Shown here: in pieces, positions 1-8,138 of the stretch
Numbering within the stretch: position 1 is the stretch's first letter
Layout: each line of letters starts with the position of its first letter
Notes under the pieces: generated by a model
Told to the model about the DNA's origin: nothing
Seen by the model: the letters and a program-made list of their open reading frames with translations, nothing else
Databases searched by the model: none
Made by a program: the position numbers and the translations under genes
DNA from: Collinsella aerofaciens
Lineage (GTDB): Bacteria > Actinomycetota > Coriobacteriia > Coriobacteriales > Coriobacteriaceae
Assembly (NCBI RefSeq): GCF_015558785.1
Contig: NZ_JADMOP010000012.1
Location: forward strand, 22,008-70,394
Reading direction: 5' to 3'
DNA length: 48,387 nt

Positions 1-4
1 GCAC

Positions 5-77
5 GGGGGCGTAGCTCAGCTGGGAGAGCGCTTGACTGGCAGTCAAGAGGTCAGGGGTTCGATCCCCCTCGTCTCCA
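5..77 (+). tRNA. tRNA-Ala (GGC), copy 1
   Basis: The 73-nt sequence folds as a full cloverleaf. The seven-base acceptor stem includes a G3:U70 wobble pair, the alanine identity element. The anticodon loop is CTGGCAG, giving anticodon GGC, which reads GCC. The discriminator is A77 and is followed by CCC, so the 3' CCA is not encoded. A hairpin terminator follows at 93-120. The promoter would lie outside the window. This copy matches the tRNA at 914-986 base for base. Confidence 0.96.
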
Positions 78-92
78 CCCGAGCATTGAATG

Positions 93-120
93 AGGCTCCA
101 ACGCAAGTTGGGGCCTTTTC
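93..120 (+). terminator. Rho-independent terminator of tRNA-Ala copy 1
   Basis: A 9-bp stem (GGCTCCAAC with GTTGGGGCC, one G:T pair) closes a 4-nt GCAA loop and is followed by TTTT. It lies 16 nt after the tRNA. Confidence 0.85.
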
Positions 121-250
121 TTATTTATCGATTGACGCCATGTGTTGGTTGGGTAGCATCTTGGCGACATACCCATTGTTAATTACGAATATGAATGTTA
201 ATAACTTTACGTCTCTGGATGGCAAAGCTAGTTTGCAGCGCTAATAACAA

Positions 251-276
251 AGAGGCCGGGCATAATGCCCGGCCTC
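251..276 (-). terminator. Terminator of the reverse-strand CAU tRNA
   Basis: A stem of about 11 bp (GAGGCCGGGCA with TGCCCGGCCTC) closes a 3-nt loop. On the reverse strand it lies just downstream of the tRNA at 286-361 and is followed by a short T-rich stretch. Confidence 0.75.
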
Positions 277-285
277 AAAATACTC

Positions 286-361
286 TGGTGGGCCCTCCGG
301 GATTCGAACCCAGAACCCAGGGATTATGAGTCCCCTGCGCTAACCGTTGCGCCAAGAGCCC
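286..361 (-). tRNA. tRNA with CAU anticodon (elongator Met or Ile2)
   Basis: On the reverse strand this reads as a 73-nt cloverleaf plus an encoded CCA (286-288). The acceptor GGGCTCT pairs with AGGGCCC. The anticodon loop is CTCATAA, so the anticodon is CAT. It is not the initiator: it lacks the run of three G:C pairs at the base of the anticodon stem and the mismatched first acceptor pair. Elongator tRNA-Met and the lysidine-modified tRNA-Ile2 both carry CAT, and I cannot separate them by eye. It lies on the strand opposite to the two flanking tRNA-Ala copies. Confidence 0.93.
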
Positions 362-872
362 TTATGAACGGTGAATGCAATTCTAATAAAGCAACTCAGG
401 CCTAATTTCTTCGCTTCACGTCGTGAAATACTACCATGCACGAGCAAGTCGCACAACGCAAGATCAAGTCCAATGCTAAACAACAACCAATCTAGGCGTG
501 TCGCAGAAAAGACGTGTTTTAGAAAAAATTAAGGCCATTAATTCAGGGCTCCAACACATTTAACCGTGAAATCAAGCCGATGTCATTTCAAAACCATGCC
601 GGTTTACTACGATGGATCGACGACTCCCGAGCACCGCGTGTTCTCCGTTTGCAAAACCACAGGTAGGGAGCCCGACGGTTGCACGAAAAGGCGTGCGTGG
701 TTGAACATTCCTGATTCATCGTAGTAAACCGGCATAGTTCTGAGGCGCAGAGGAGGGGCGGTTCGCAATCGGACCCGATAATGGGACTGGCGGCGCACAG
801 GAAACCCGGTTGCGCGGGGCAGGTCGTGTTCCGCGCGCGCCGGCGCGGGCGAAAGTTTTTCCGAAATTGTCC
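362..872. other. Gene-free region between tRNA genes
   Basis: I find no convincing protein gene here. Short ORFs exist on both strands, but none resembles a protein family. The left part (362-590) is AT-rich compared with the surrounding genes. The only clear structure is the foldback element at 596-735. The right end carries the promoter of tRNA-Ala copy 2. Confidence 0.6.
596..735. repeat. 140-bp foldback element with 23-bp terminal inverted repeats
   Basis: The left arm (596-618) and right arm (713-735) are inverted copies with one mismatch in 23 bp. The first 19 bases, ATGCCGGTTTACTACGATG, are perfect. They enclose 94 nt. Each strand has a 42-codon ORF that starts with the ATG in one arm and ends at the TAG formed by the complement of the other arm, so both peptides begin MPVYYD. 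Neither peptide is recognisable. A miniature non-autonomous mobile element or a structured RNA are both possible. No transposase is nearby. Confidence 0.8.
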
Positions 873-901
873 TTGCATCGGCGGGGGAGTTCCCGTATAG
901 T
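873..901 (+). promoter_or_regulatory. Promoter of tRNA-Ala copy 2
   Basis: A TTGCAT -35 box (873-878) and TATAGT -10 box (896-901) are separated by exactly 17 bp. The -10 box ends 12 nt before the mature tRNA start, as expected for a strong tRNA promoter. Confidence 0.85.
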
Positions 902-913
902 ACTTCTACACAC

Positions 914-986
914 GGGGGCGTAGCTCAGCTGGGAGAGCGCTTGACTGGCAGTCAAGAGGTCAGGGGTTCGATCCCCCTCGTCTCCA
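914..986 (+). tRNA. tRNA-Ala (GGC), copy 2
   Basis: This is identical to the tRNA at 5-77, including anticodon GGC, the G3:U70 pair and the absence of an encoded CCA. The duplication runs past the gene and includes the terminator with one base change, giving a direct repeat of about 115 bp. Confidence 0.97.
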
Positions 987-1001
987 CCCGAGCATTGAAT
1001 G

Positions 1002-1030
1002 AGGCTCCAACGTAAGTTGGGGCCTTTTTT
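1002..1030 (+). terminator. Rho-independent terminator of tRNA-Ala copy 2
   Basis: The stem is the same as at 93-120, the loop is GTAA instead of GCAA, and it is followed by six T. It separates the tRNA from the ABC-F gene. Confidence 0.87.
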
Positions 1031-1061
1031 CATATAGGCATACAAGGTCAAAGGCGGCACC

Positions 1062-3095
1062 ATGATCCTCCTGGTCGACAAGATCGAAAAAAGCTTCGGC
1101 GCACGCGTCCTCTTTAGCGGCGCGTCCTTCCAGATCAACCCCGGCGAGCGCTTCGCGCTCGTGGGCCCCAACGGAGCCGGTAAAACCACCATGCTCAAGA
1201 TCATCATGGGCATCGACAGCCCCGACGCCGGCCAGGTCCAGTACGCCAAGGACTGCCAGGTGGGCTACCTAGAGCAGGAAACCAACCTGGAGCAAAAGGA
1301 CACCACCATCCTTGCCGAGGTCATGGCCGCCGCCAAGGAAATTCGCCGCATGGGCGAGCGCGCCAACGAGCTGCAGGCCCAGATCACCGAGCTCTCCGAA
1401 CAGGGGAAGGACGTCGACGCACTCCTCAACGAGTACGGACAGGTCCAGGACCGCTTTGAGCACCTGGGCGGCTACGAGCTCGAGAGCAACGCGCGCAAAA
1501 TCCTGTCCGGTCTGGGCTTTAAGGTCACCGACTTTGAGCGCCCGTGCTCCGAGTTCTCGGGCGGCTGGCAGATGCGCATAGCGCTGGCCAAGCTCTTCCT
1601 GCGCCACCCCGACCTGCTGCTTCTGGACGAGCCCACCAACCACCTGGACCTCGAGAGCGTCCAGTGGCTGCGCGGCTTTATTGCCAACTACGACGGCGCC
1701 GTCCTCATCGTCAGCCACGACCGCGCCTTCATGGACGCCTGCGTCGACCACGTCGCCGCGCTCGAGAACCGCCGCGTGACCACCTACACCGGCAACTACA
1801 GCAGCTACCTCAAGCAGCGCGAGGACAACCTGGAGCAGATGCGCGCCAAGCGCGCCGCCCAGGAGCGCGACATCGCCCACATGCAGGTCTTCGTCGACAA
1901 GTTCCGCTACAAGCCCACCAAGGCCGCCCAGGCCCAGGAGCGCATCCGCAAGATCGAGCAGATCAAAAAGGAGCTCGTCATCCTGCCCGAGGGCCACAAG
2001 CACATCGACTTTAAGTTCCCCGACCCGCCGCGCTCCGGCGACATGGTCGTGGGCCTCGAGGGCGTCTCCAAGTCATACGGCGATAAGCACATTTACAGCG
2101 ACATCGACCTCAAGCTCTACCGCGGCGAGCACGTGGCGCTCGTCGGCCCCAACGGCGCCGGCAAGTCCACGCTCATGAAGATCCTCGCCGGCCTTGAGCC
2201 GCCTACCACCGGCACCCGCGATTTGGGCACCAACGTGGGCGTGGCCTACTACGCCCAGCACGCACTCGAGGGCATGACCGAGTCCAACACAGTCCTGCAA
2301 GAGATCGACACCGTCACGCCCAAATGGACCGTGCCGCAGCAGCGCAGCCTGCTGGGTGCCTTCCTGTTTAGCGACAACGATTCCATCGAAAAGCAGGTCC
2401 GTGTCCTCTCCGGCGGCGAAAAAGCGCGTCTCGCGCTCGCCAAAATGCTCGTGGCCCCCGAGGCGCTCCTGTGCCTGGACGAGCCCACCAACCACCTGGA
2501 CATCGACTCGGTGGACATGCTCGAGAACGCCCTGCAAAACTTCCCCGGCACCATCGTGCTGATCAGCCACGACGAGCACCTGGTGCGCGCCGTTGCCAAC
2601 CGCGTGATCGACATCCGCGATGGCAAGGTCACGGTCTACGACGGCGACTACGACTACTACCTCTACAAGCGCGAGGACCTCGCGGCCCGCGCCGCCGCCG
2701 AGGCGGCAGGGGAGAGTGCGCCGGCCGCGACCAAGTCCGCTAAGGTCACCGCGGCCCAGCCCGACACCCCCGCCACCGCTTCCAAGCCGGCCGAGGGCAA
2801 AAAGACCAAGGAGCAAAAACGCGCCGAGGCCCAAGCCCGCGCCGCGCTCAACAAAAAGCTCAAGGGCGTGCGCAACCAGCTCAAGAAGATCGAGGCAGAG
2901 CTGGACAAAAAGCGTGCCCGCTATGACGAGCTTATGAAATTGATGGCGAGCGAAGAGCTTTATGCCGATCAGGATAAGTTCAACGCCGCGCTGGGGGAAT
3001 ATAACGGCCTTAAGCAAGAGCTGCCCAAGCTCGAAGACGAATGGCTGGAGCTTTCCACCCAGATCGAAGAGGAGACCGCGCGTGAGCTCTCGTAA
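1062..3095 (+). CDS. ABC-F family ATPase
   Basis: A soluble 677-residue protein with two ABC ATPase domains and no membrane segments. Domain 1 has Walker [10 protein letters not shown] at 35-43, a divergent signature FSGGW at 165-169 and a Walker B ending LDEPTNHLD. Domain 2 has Walker A starting at residue 362, a canonical LSGGE at 449-453 and a second LDEPTNHLD. The inter-domain linker carries the basic helix typical of ABC-F proteins. The last 110 residues are a charged, Lys/Ala-rich region ending in a predicted coiled coil. ABC-F proteins bind the ribosomal E site and relieve translational stalling or confer antibiotic protection; the exact subfamily (Uup, YdiF or YheS-like) is not assigned. 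The next gene overlaps its 3' end by 14 nt. Confidence 0.93.
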   Translation: MILLVDKIEKSFGARVLFSGASFQINPGERFALVGPNGAGKTTMLKIIMGIDSPDAGQVQYAKDCQVGYLEQETNLEQKDTTILAEVMAAAKEIRRMGERANELQAQITELSEQGKDVDALLNEYGQVQDRFEHLGGYELESNARKILSGLGFKVTDFERPCSEFSGGWQMRIALAKLFLRHPDLLLLDEPTNHLDLESVQWLRGFIANYDGAVLIVSHDRAFMDACVDHVAALENRRVTTYTGNYSSYLKQREDNLEQMRAKRAAQERDIAHMQVFVDKFRYKPTKAAQAQERIRKIEQIKKELVILPEGHKHIDFKFPDPPRSGDMVVGLEGVSKSYGDKHIYSDIDLKLYRGEHVALVGPNGAGKSTLMKILAGLEPPTTGTRDLGTNVGVAYYAQHALEGMTESNTVLQEIDTVTPKWTVPQQRSLLGAFLFSDNDSIEKQVRVLSGGEKARLALAKMLVAPEALLCLDEPTNHLDIDSVDMLENALQNFPGTIVLISHDEHLVRAVANRVIDIRDGKVTVYDGDYDYYLYKREDLAARAAAEAAGESAPAATKSAKVTAAQPDTPATASKPAEGKKTKEQKRAEAQARAALNKKLKGVRNQLKKIEAELDKKRARYDELMKLMASEELYADQDKFNAALGEYNGLKQELPKLEDEWLELSTQIEEETARELS

Positions 3096-3378
3096 GGCCG
3101 CTGCCGTGGCGATGAGCATCATCGCCATCGCCTGTCGCATCTGCGGCATCTTTATGAGCGCGATGACCGTGCTGCTGTGCTTTAGCGGCCTGACCGCCAA
3201 GCTGCAGATCGTAGGCTTTGTCGTTGAGCTTTCGCGCGCGCTGCCGAGCGCCATCGCCGGCTACGGAGTCATCACCTCACCGTTTGGCGGCGTGTTCCGC
3301 TTAGATTACGCCATCGTCGCTGTGATCCTGTTTGTAATTGACTACCTGCTCACGCGCGCCTCGCGCCGCGTCCGCTAG
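3082..3378 (+). CDS. Small membrane protein of unknown function
   Basis: A 98-residue protein with a GTG start that overlaps the end of the ABC-F gene by 14 nt, so the two are probably translationally coupled. A GAGGAG run about 8 nt upstream supports this start. Two or three hydrophobic segments are visible (about residues 8-35, 38-52 and 76-92), and the C-terminus is basic (ending RASRRVR). I do not recognise a family. An ATG further in (3112) would give an 88-residue version. Confidence 0.6.
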   Translation: MSSRKAAAVAMSIIAIACRICGIFMSAMTVLLCFSGLTAKLQIVGFVVELSRALPSAIAGYGVITSPFGGVFRLDYAIVAVILFVIDYLLTRASRRVR

Positions 3379-3387
3379 GGGAGTGCC

Positions 3388-4071
3388 ATGTCCAGCAGCT
3401 ACCTCATGAACCTACTTGCCAGCGCCGTCGCCGTCATCGTCGGCATCGTTATCCACGAAAGTGCACACGCCGCCGCGGCCTGGGCACTCGGCGATAAGAC
3501 AGCCCGTTCGCGCGGTCGCGTGTCGCTCAACCCGCTCAACCATATCGACCCGTTTGGCACCATCATCCTGCCGCTGCTGATGCTCGCCGCCGGAGGCCCG
3601 GTGTTCGCCTTTGCCAAGCCGGTGCCTGTCTACCTCAACAACCTCAAGCACCCCAAGCGCGACGAGGTCCTGGTGAGCGTTGCCGGCCCCGCATCAAACA
3701 TCGCCCTCGCGTGCCTCGCTGCCGCTCTCATGCAAGTAACGTACGGCAACCTCTATGCAAGCATGTCCTTTGCCGTAGCGTCACAGATCATGAACTTCGG
3801 CGCCAAGTTTATCGTGGTCAACTTGTCGCTCGCGTTCTTTAACCTCATCCCGATCCCGCCGCTCGACGGCTCGTCGATCATCGTGCCCTTCCTCAAGGGC
3901 AAGTCGCTCGCCAACTACTACCGCCTGCAGCAATACGCCATGCCCATCCTCATCCTGGTGCTGTACCTGCTGCCCATGTGGACCGGCATCGACGTAATCG
4001 GTCGCTATTTCGACGTTACCGTGTATCCGCTCGCTGAGCAGCTGCTTAACTTCGCAATCGCCGGCATCTAA
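3388..4071 (+). CDS. Site-2 protease family (M50) membrane metalloprotease
   Basis: A 227-residue polytopic membrane protein. The zinc motif HESAH (H23, E24, H27) sits in the first hydrophobic segment, and the second metal ligand is D161 in the segment NLIPIPPLDG, matching the conserved N-P-x-P-D-G region of site-2 proteases. There is no PDZ domain, so it belongs with the short YwhC-like proteins that cleave membrane-embedded substrates; the natural substrate is unknown. An AGGGGAG ribosome binding site overlaps the stop codon of the preceding small membrane gene. Confidence 0.9.
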   Translation: MSSSYLMNLLASAVAVIVGIVIHESAHAAAAWALGDKTARSRGRVSLNPLNHIDPFGTIILPLLMLAAGGPVFAFAKPVPVYLNNLKHPKRDEVLVSVAGPASNIALACLAAALMQVTYGNLYASMSFAVASQIMNFGAKFIVVNLSLAFFNLIPIPPLDGSSIIVPFLKGKSLANYYRLQQYAMPILILVLYLLPMWTGIDVIGRYFDVTVYPLAEQLLNFAIAGI

Positions 4072-4086
4072 GGTAAACTAACAGGT

Positions 4087-4105
4087 CGACCGTGCAAAAC
4101 GGTCG
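4087..4105. other. Hairpin upstream of scpA
   Basis: A perfect 7-bp stem (CGACCGT with ACGGTCG) around the loop GCAAA lies in the 84-nt gap before scpA. No T-run follows, so it does not look like a terminator. It may be an RNA structure in the scpA leader. Confidence 0.4.
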
Positions 4106-4155
4106 TAACATGCACCCAAACCGCGCCGCGAAGGCGCCGTCAAAGGAGGTCGAAG

Positions 4156-4968
4156 ATGTCGTATCGCGTGTCGACGCAGGTCTACAGCGGACCGTTCGAC
4201 CTGCTACTGCAGCTGGTAACCCGCCAAAAAGTAGATATCGGCGCCATCTCGATCAGTGAGGTGGCCGAGCAGTACCTTGCCGAGGCCGAGCGCATCGAGG
4301 CGCTGGACCTGGACGTGGCGAGCGACTTTTTGCTGGTCGCGGCAACCCTTTTGGACATCAAGGCCGCCTCGCTGGTACCGCAGGAAGCCCCGCGCAAAGT
4401 CGATGACGACGATGACGAGTTCGACGAAGACCTCGAGGAGCTCAGCGCGCTTGACGGCGACGCCCTGCGAGAGGTCCTGATCCAGCGCCTGATTGCCTAC
4501 AAGCAGTTTAAGGGCGCGGCTGCGGCCCTCGGTGCCCGCATGCAAGCCGAGAGCCGCATGCACCCGCGTGTGGCCGGTCCCGACCCGGAGTTCCTGGGGC
4601 TCATGCCCGACTACCTGGCTGGCATCACCCTGCGCGGCCTGGCCGTCATCTGCGCCGACCTGGACGGCAAGCGCCAGACCTTCCTGCTGGAAGCCGAGCA
4701 TGTGGCACCGCATCGCGTGCCGCTCGACCTGACCGTGGCCTCGGTCGACCGCTTTACCATGGCGCACCAATCTTGCACCTTTCGCGAACTACTGGACGGC
4801 GATGCCACCACCGAGCAACTCGTCGTCACCTTCCTGGCCATGCTTGAGCTCGCCAAGCGCGGCTCGCTCACATTGAGCCAGGACGAGATCTTTGGAACCA
4901 TTCAGATCAACCGCGTCGAGGGCGCCGAGGCCTATGTGCCCGGCGAGGGCCCCGAGCTCACCGAATAG
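4156..4968 (+). CDS. scpA: Segregation and condensation protein A
   Basis: This 270-residue kleisin binds SMC heads and, with ScpB, forms the bacterial condensin that organises newly replicated chromosomes. The N-terminal helical domain contains the family hallmark SGPFDLLLQLV near the start, then DFLLVAATLLDIKAASL. A short acidic linker (DDDDDEFDEDLEEL) follows, and the C-terminal winged helix comes last. The start is fixed by an excellent AAAGGAGG site 6-7 nt upstream. It is the first gene of the long forward-strand gene run and lies 11 nt before scpB. Confidence 0.95.
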   Translation: MSYRVSTQVYSGPFDLLLQLVTRQKVDIGAISISEVAEQYLAEAERIEALDLDVASDFLLVAATLLDIKAASLVPQEAPRKVDDDDDEFDEDLEELSALDGDALREVLIQRLIAYKQFKGAAAALGARMQAESRMHPRVAGPDPEFLGLMPDYLAGITLRGLAVICADLDGKRQTFLLEAEHVAPHRVPLDLTVASVDRFTMAHQSCTFRELLDGDATTEQLVVTFLAMLELAKRGSLTLSQDEIFGTIQINRVEGAEAYVPGEGPELTE

Positions 4969-4979
4969 GAGCGGCAACC

Positions 4980-5699
4980 ATGTCAACCCTTTCTACCCTA
5001 GAGGCAAACAGCCTCAAAGGCGCTCTCGAGGCGCTGCTGCTGGTTTCGAGCGACCCCGTGAGCGCGCCCGCGCTGGCAGGTGCGCTGGATATCGCCCCCG
5101 GTGAGTGCGCATCGCTGCTCGCCGAGCTCAAAGTTGAGTACGAGGAGGCCAATCGCGGCTTTCAGTTGCGCGAAGTCGCCGGCGGCTGGCGCCTGTTTAC
5201 ACACCCCGCCTACCACGATGTGGTCGAGGCCTACGTGCTGAGCTGGGACACGCAAAAGCTGTCGCAGGCAGCGCTCGAGACCCTGGCCGTCATCGCCTAC
5301 CACCAGCCCGTCACGCGTGAGGTGGTCAAGGGCATCCGCGGCGTCAACTCCGACGGCGTCATCGCATCGCTCGTGGACAAAGGCCTGGTACGCGAACTCG
5401 GCCGCGACCCCCAGCGCGGTCAGGCCATCATTTACGGCACGACCAACGCCTTTTTGGAGAAGTTTGGTCTGCGCTCCACCCGCGACCTGCCCGATCTGGA
5501 GCAGTTTGCCCCCGACGAGCAGTCGCGCCAGTTTATCCGTGAGCGTCTGAGCGGCCGCAGCATTCAATCCACGCTCGAGGAGCAGGCCGAAGACCTGGAC
5601 GAAGAGCGCGAACTGCTCGATACCGATGTTGAGGACGCCGCAGATGAGGAAATCCTGACCAGCGTTGATAGCTCGGAGGATTTACATGACGAGAACTAA
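4980..5699 (+). CDS. scpB: Segregation and condensation protein B
   Basis: This 239-residue protein is the ScpA partner in the SMC condensin. Two winged-helix domains are recognisable, with the conserved core ALETLAVIAYHQPVTR followed by IRGVNSDGVIASLVDKGLV. The tail of about 40 residues is strongly acidic and probably disordered. The gene starts 11 nt after scpA behind an AGGAG site and overlaps rluB by 14 nt. The scpA-scpB-rluB order is widely conserved. Confidence 0.95.
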   Translation: MSTLSTLEANSLKGALEALLLVSSDPVSAPALAGALDIAPGECASLLAELKVEYEEANRGFQLREVAGGWRLFTHPAYHDVVEAYVLSWDTQKLSQAALETLAVIAYHQPVTREVVKGIRGVNSDGVIASLVDKGLVRELGRDPQRGQAIIYGTTNAFLEKFGLRSTRDLPDLEQFAPDEQSRQFIRERLSGRSIQSTLEEQAEDLDEERELLDTDVEDAADEEILTSVDSSEDLHDEN

Positions 5700-6651
5700 C
5701 AAAGCAGAGGAGACGCGCACCGCAAGCGCCACGGACACCGCAGCACCCGGCGCCCAGACCGTCTACCCGCACACCATGCGCCTACAGCGCTTTTTGGCGC
5801 GCGCGGGCGTGGCGAGCCGCCGCGGCTCGGAGGACCTGATGACCGCCGGCCGCGTGACCGTCAACGGCCAGGTCGCGACCGAACTCGGCACCAAGGTCGA
5901 CGTCGACCGCGACCACATTGAGGTCGACGGCATGCCTGTCAAGCTCAACCAGGGCGCCGTGTACCTGATGCTCTACAAGCCGACCGGCTACCTCACCACC
6001 ATGAGCGATCCGCAGGAACGCCCCTGCGTGGCTGACCTGGTCCCGCGCGACCGCTTTCCGGGGCTCTTCCCGGTGGGTCGCCTGGACCGCGACACCACAG
6101 GCCTTTTGCTCTTTACCACCGACGGCGACCTGTCCCAGGACCTGCTGCACCCCAGCAAGCACGTCTACAAGACCTACCAGGCGCTCGTGGACGGCGAACT
6201 GTCCGACCGCGATCTTACACCGCTGCGTCGCGGCATCGAGCTCGACGACGGCCTGTGCCAGCCGGCGATCTGCCGCGTCATCAGCGCGCGCGAGGCCGAG
6301 GCTGTGGCTCCGCAAGGCGTCAAGCCCGGCACCACCGCCGTGGAGGTCATCATCCGCGAGGGCCGCAAGAACCAGGTCAAGCGCATGCTGAGCAAAATCC
6401 ACCACCCGGTGATCCGCCTGCACCGCTGCAACTTTGCCGGACTGGAGCTCAAGGACGTGGCCAAAGGCTCGTGGCGCGAGCTCACCGACCGCGAGGTGCA
6501 GATCCTCAAGGCCGGCGGCATCCCGCCCAAGCAGGCCAGCTCCAAGCGCGCCACCGCATCCGCGACTAACACCGCCAGCCGCACCCGCCATCACGGCAGC
6601 CACGGCTCCGCGCCCAAGCGCAACACCTACCGCGAGCGCTACACGGGCTAG
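5686..6651 (+). CDS. rluB: 23S rRNA pseudouridine synthase, RluB/RsuA family
   Basis: This enzyme converts specific uridines in rRNA (RluB acts on 23S U2605) to pseudouridine. The 321-residue product has an S4 RNA-binding domain at about 30-90 and a catalytic domain with GRLDRDTTGLL, where D134 is the catalytic aspartate. The last 45 residues are rich in Ser, Thr, Arg and His and look disordered, as in many actinobacterial homologues. I chose the ATG at 5686 because a GGAGGA site lies 5-7 nt upstream; an earlier in-frame codon at 5665 lacks one. Exact rRNA target specificity is inferred from family and gene order. Confidence 0.92.
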   Translation: MTRTNKAEETRTASATDTAAPGAQTVYPHTMRLQRFLARAGVASRRGSEDLMTAGRVTVNGQVATELGTKVDVDRDHIEVDGMPVKLNQGAVYLMLYKPTGYLTTMSDPQERPCVADLVPRDRFPGLFPVGRLDRDTTGLLLFTTDGDLSQDLLHPSKHVYKTYQALVDGELSDRDLTPLRRGIELDDGLCQPAICRVISAREAEAVAPQGVKPGTTAVEVIIREGRKNQVKRMLSKIHHPVIRLHRCNFAGLELKDVAKGSWRELTDREVQILKAGGIPPKQASSKRATASATNTASRTRHHGSHGSAPKRNTYRERYTG

Positions 6652-6717
6652 CCAGCCCGCCAATCCGTAGCGCCTGCGTCCCATACCAGCACGTCAACCA
6701 CCGAAAGGAAGCATTGC

Positions 6718-7404
6718 ATGATCGTCGCCATCGACGGCCCCGCCGGTTCCGGCAAGTCCACCATCGCCAAGGAGATCGCCCGCCAGCTGGGCTTTAACAA
6801 GCTCGATACGGGAGCCATGTATCGCGCCGTCACGTTCGCCGCGCTCGACCGCGGCATCGATCTGGACGACGAGGCGGCCATCGACGCCCTCGCCGAGCAA
6901 ATCGAAATCCGTTTTACCAACGGCACCGGCGAGGACACGCGCCTGACCATTGACGGCAAGGACGCATCGGCTGCCATCCGCACCCCGCAGGTAGACGCCA
7001 ACGTCTCCAAGGTCTCGGCCTACCCGGGCGTGCGCGCCGCCATGCTCATCCACCAGCGTCGTGCCGCCGAGGACCGCGATATCGTGGCCGAGGGTCGCGA
7101 CATCGGCACCGTCGTATTCCCCAACGCGCAGGTCAAAGTGTTCCTGACCGCCGACCCGCGCGAGCGCGCCCGTCGCCGCGTGCTGCAGCGCCACCAGAAC
7201 GATGCGCAGCCGCTCACCACCGAGCAGCTCGAGGCCGAGGTCGACGAGACCCTCGACGCCCTCAAGCAGCGCGACAAACTCGACAGCAGCCGCGAGGTCG
7301 CACCGCTCGTGCCCGCCGAGGACGCCGTGCACGTCGACTCCACCGCCCACACCATCGACGAGGTCGTCTCGATAATCGAGGGCCTCATCAACCAAAGGAG
7401 GTAG
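6718..7404 (+). CDS. cmk: Cytidylate kinase
   Basis: This enzyme phosphorylates CMP and dCMP with ATP, feeding pyrimidine nucleotide pools. The 228-residue protein has a P-loop GPAGSGKST at 7-15, then the CMP-binding LDTGAMYRA and the conserved GRDIGTVVFP, all typical of bacterial CMP kinases. An AAAGGAAG site precedes the ATG. Its final codons (CAA AGG AGG TAG) form the ribosome binding site for plsC, which starts 3 nt after the stop. Confidence 0.95.
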   Translation: MIVAIDGPAGSGKSTIAKEIARQLGFNKLDTGAMYRAVTFAALDRGIDLDDEAAIDALAEQIEIRFTNGTGEDTRLTIDGKDASAAIRTPQVDANVSKVSAYPGVRAAMLIHQRRAAEDRDIVAEGRDIGTVVFPNAQVKVFLTADPRERARRRVLQRHQNDAQPLTTEQLEAEVDETLDALKQRDKLDSSREVAPLVPAEDAVHVDSTAHTIDEVVSIIEGLINQRR

Positions 7405-7407
7405 CCC

Positions 7408-8136
7408 ATGCGCCTGTTTAAACAGACGCCCGAGGATTACTACAACGCCCCGTACGCCGAGTTCCCGGCGCTCATCCGCGGCACCGTCGTCGTGGTCATG
7501 GGCATCCTGTGGGTCTTCTCCAAGCTCATGTGGCGCTGGAAGGTCGAGGACGCCGACCTGCTGTTTGAGCGTCAGGAAGGCCGCGGCAGCGTGGTCATCT
7601 GCAACCACACCTCGATGGCCGAACTCTTGGCCGTGGAGACGGCGCTGTTCTTTGGCGGCCGCCGCATCCGCCCCATCTTTAAGTCCGAGTTTGCCAAGAC
7701 CAAGATTGTGCGCTGGGCCTTTAGCCGCGTGGGTGGCATTCCCGTCGAGCGCGGCACCGCCGACATGAAGTGTCTGCGTGCCGCCCAGCATGCACTGCAG
7801 CGCGGCGAGGACGTCCTGATCTTCCCCGAGGGCACGCGCATCCGCTCGCGCGAGATCAAGCCCGAGGTCCACGGCGGCTTTGCGCTCATCGCCCAGATGG
7901 GCAAGGCACCCGTCAACCCGCTCGCCATCTGTGGTTGGTCCGACATTACGCCTAAGGGCAAAAAGCTCATGCGCCCCAAAAAGTGCTGGATCCGTGCCGG
8001 CAAGGCCATCTCGCTATCCGACGCACCGGCCGAGCTTAAACGCAAGGAGCGCCTGGCATGGTTTGAGTCCGAAGCCATGAATCGTGTCTACGCCATGCGC
8101 GATGACTTGTGCGCCGAGCATCCTGGCAGGTTCTAG
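7408..8136 (+). CDS. plsC: 1-acylglycerol-3-phosphate O-acyltransferase family
   Basis: PlsC-type enzymes add the second acyl chain to lysophosphatidic acid, giving phosphatidic acid at the inner face of the membrane. The 242-residue protein has an N-terminal hydrophobic segment (about 22-42), a catalytic-type motif at H67 and the acceptor-binding FPEGTR at 138-143. The usual HX4D dyad is HX4E here (H67, E72), a conservative but uncommon change. GGIPVERG corresponds to motif III. The cmk-plsC-ispH order is typical of Coriobacteria and clostridia. Activity is probable but the altered dyad lowers certainty on substrate. Confidence 0.87.
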   Translation: MRLFKQTPEDYYNAPYAEFPALIRGTVVVVMGILWVFSKLMWRWKVEDADLLFERQEGRGSVVICNHTSMAELLAVETALFFGGRRIRPIFKSEFAKTKIVRWAFSRVGGIPVERGTADMKCLRAAQHALQRGEDVLIFPEGTRIRSREIKPEVHGGFALIAQMGKAPVNPLAICGWSDITPKGKKLMRPKKCWIRAGKAISLSDAPAELKRKERLAWFESEAMNRVYAMRDDLCAEHPGRF

Positions 8137-8138
8137 CC

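Noticed and set aside
588-1249. Reverse-strand ORFs in the tRNA-Ala region
   Set aside because: They run through tRNA-Ala copy 2 or the foldback element and resemble no protein; spurious in-frame tRNA translation is common in such reads.
1269-2003. 244-residue reverse-strand ORF within the ABC-F gene
   Set aside because: It is the antisense shadow of a well-conserved ABC-F gene; its Leu/Val/Gly-rich low-complexity translation reflects GC-rich codons.
2073-3254. 393-residue reverse-strand ORF under the ABC-F gene end
   Set aside because: It is antisense to a clear ATPase domain and the downstream membrane gene, and the translation has no recognisable domain.
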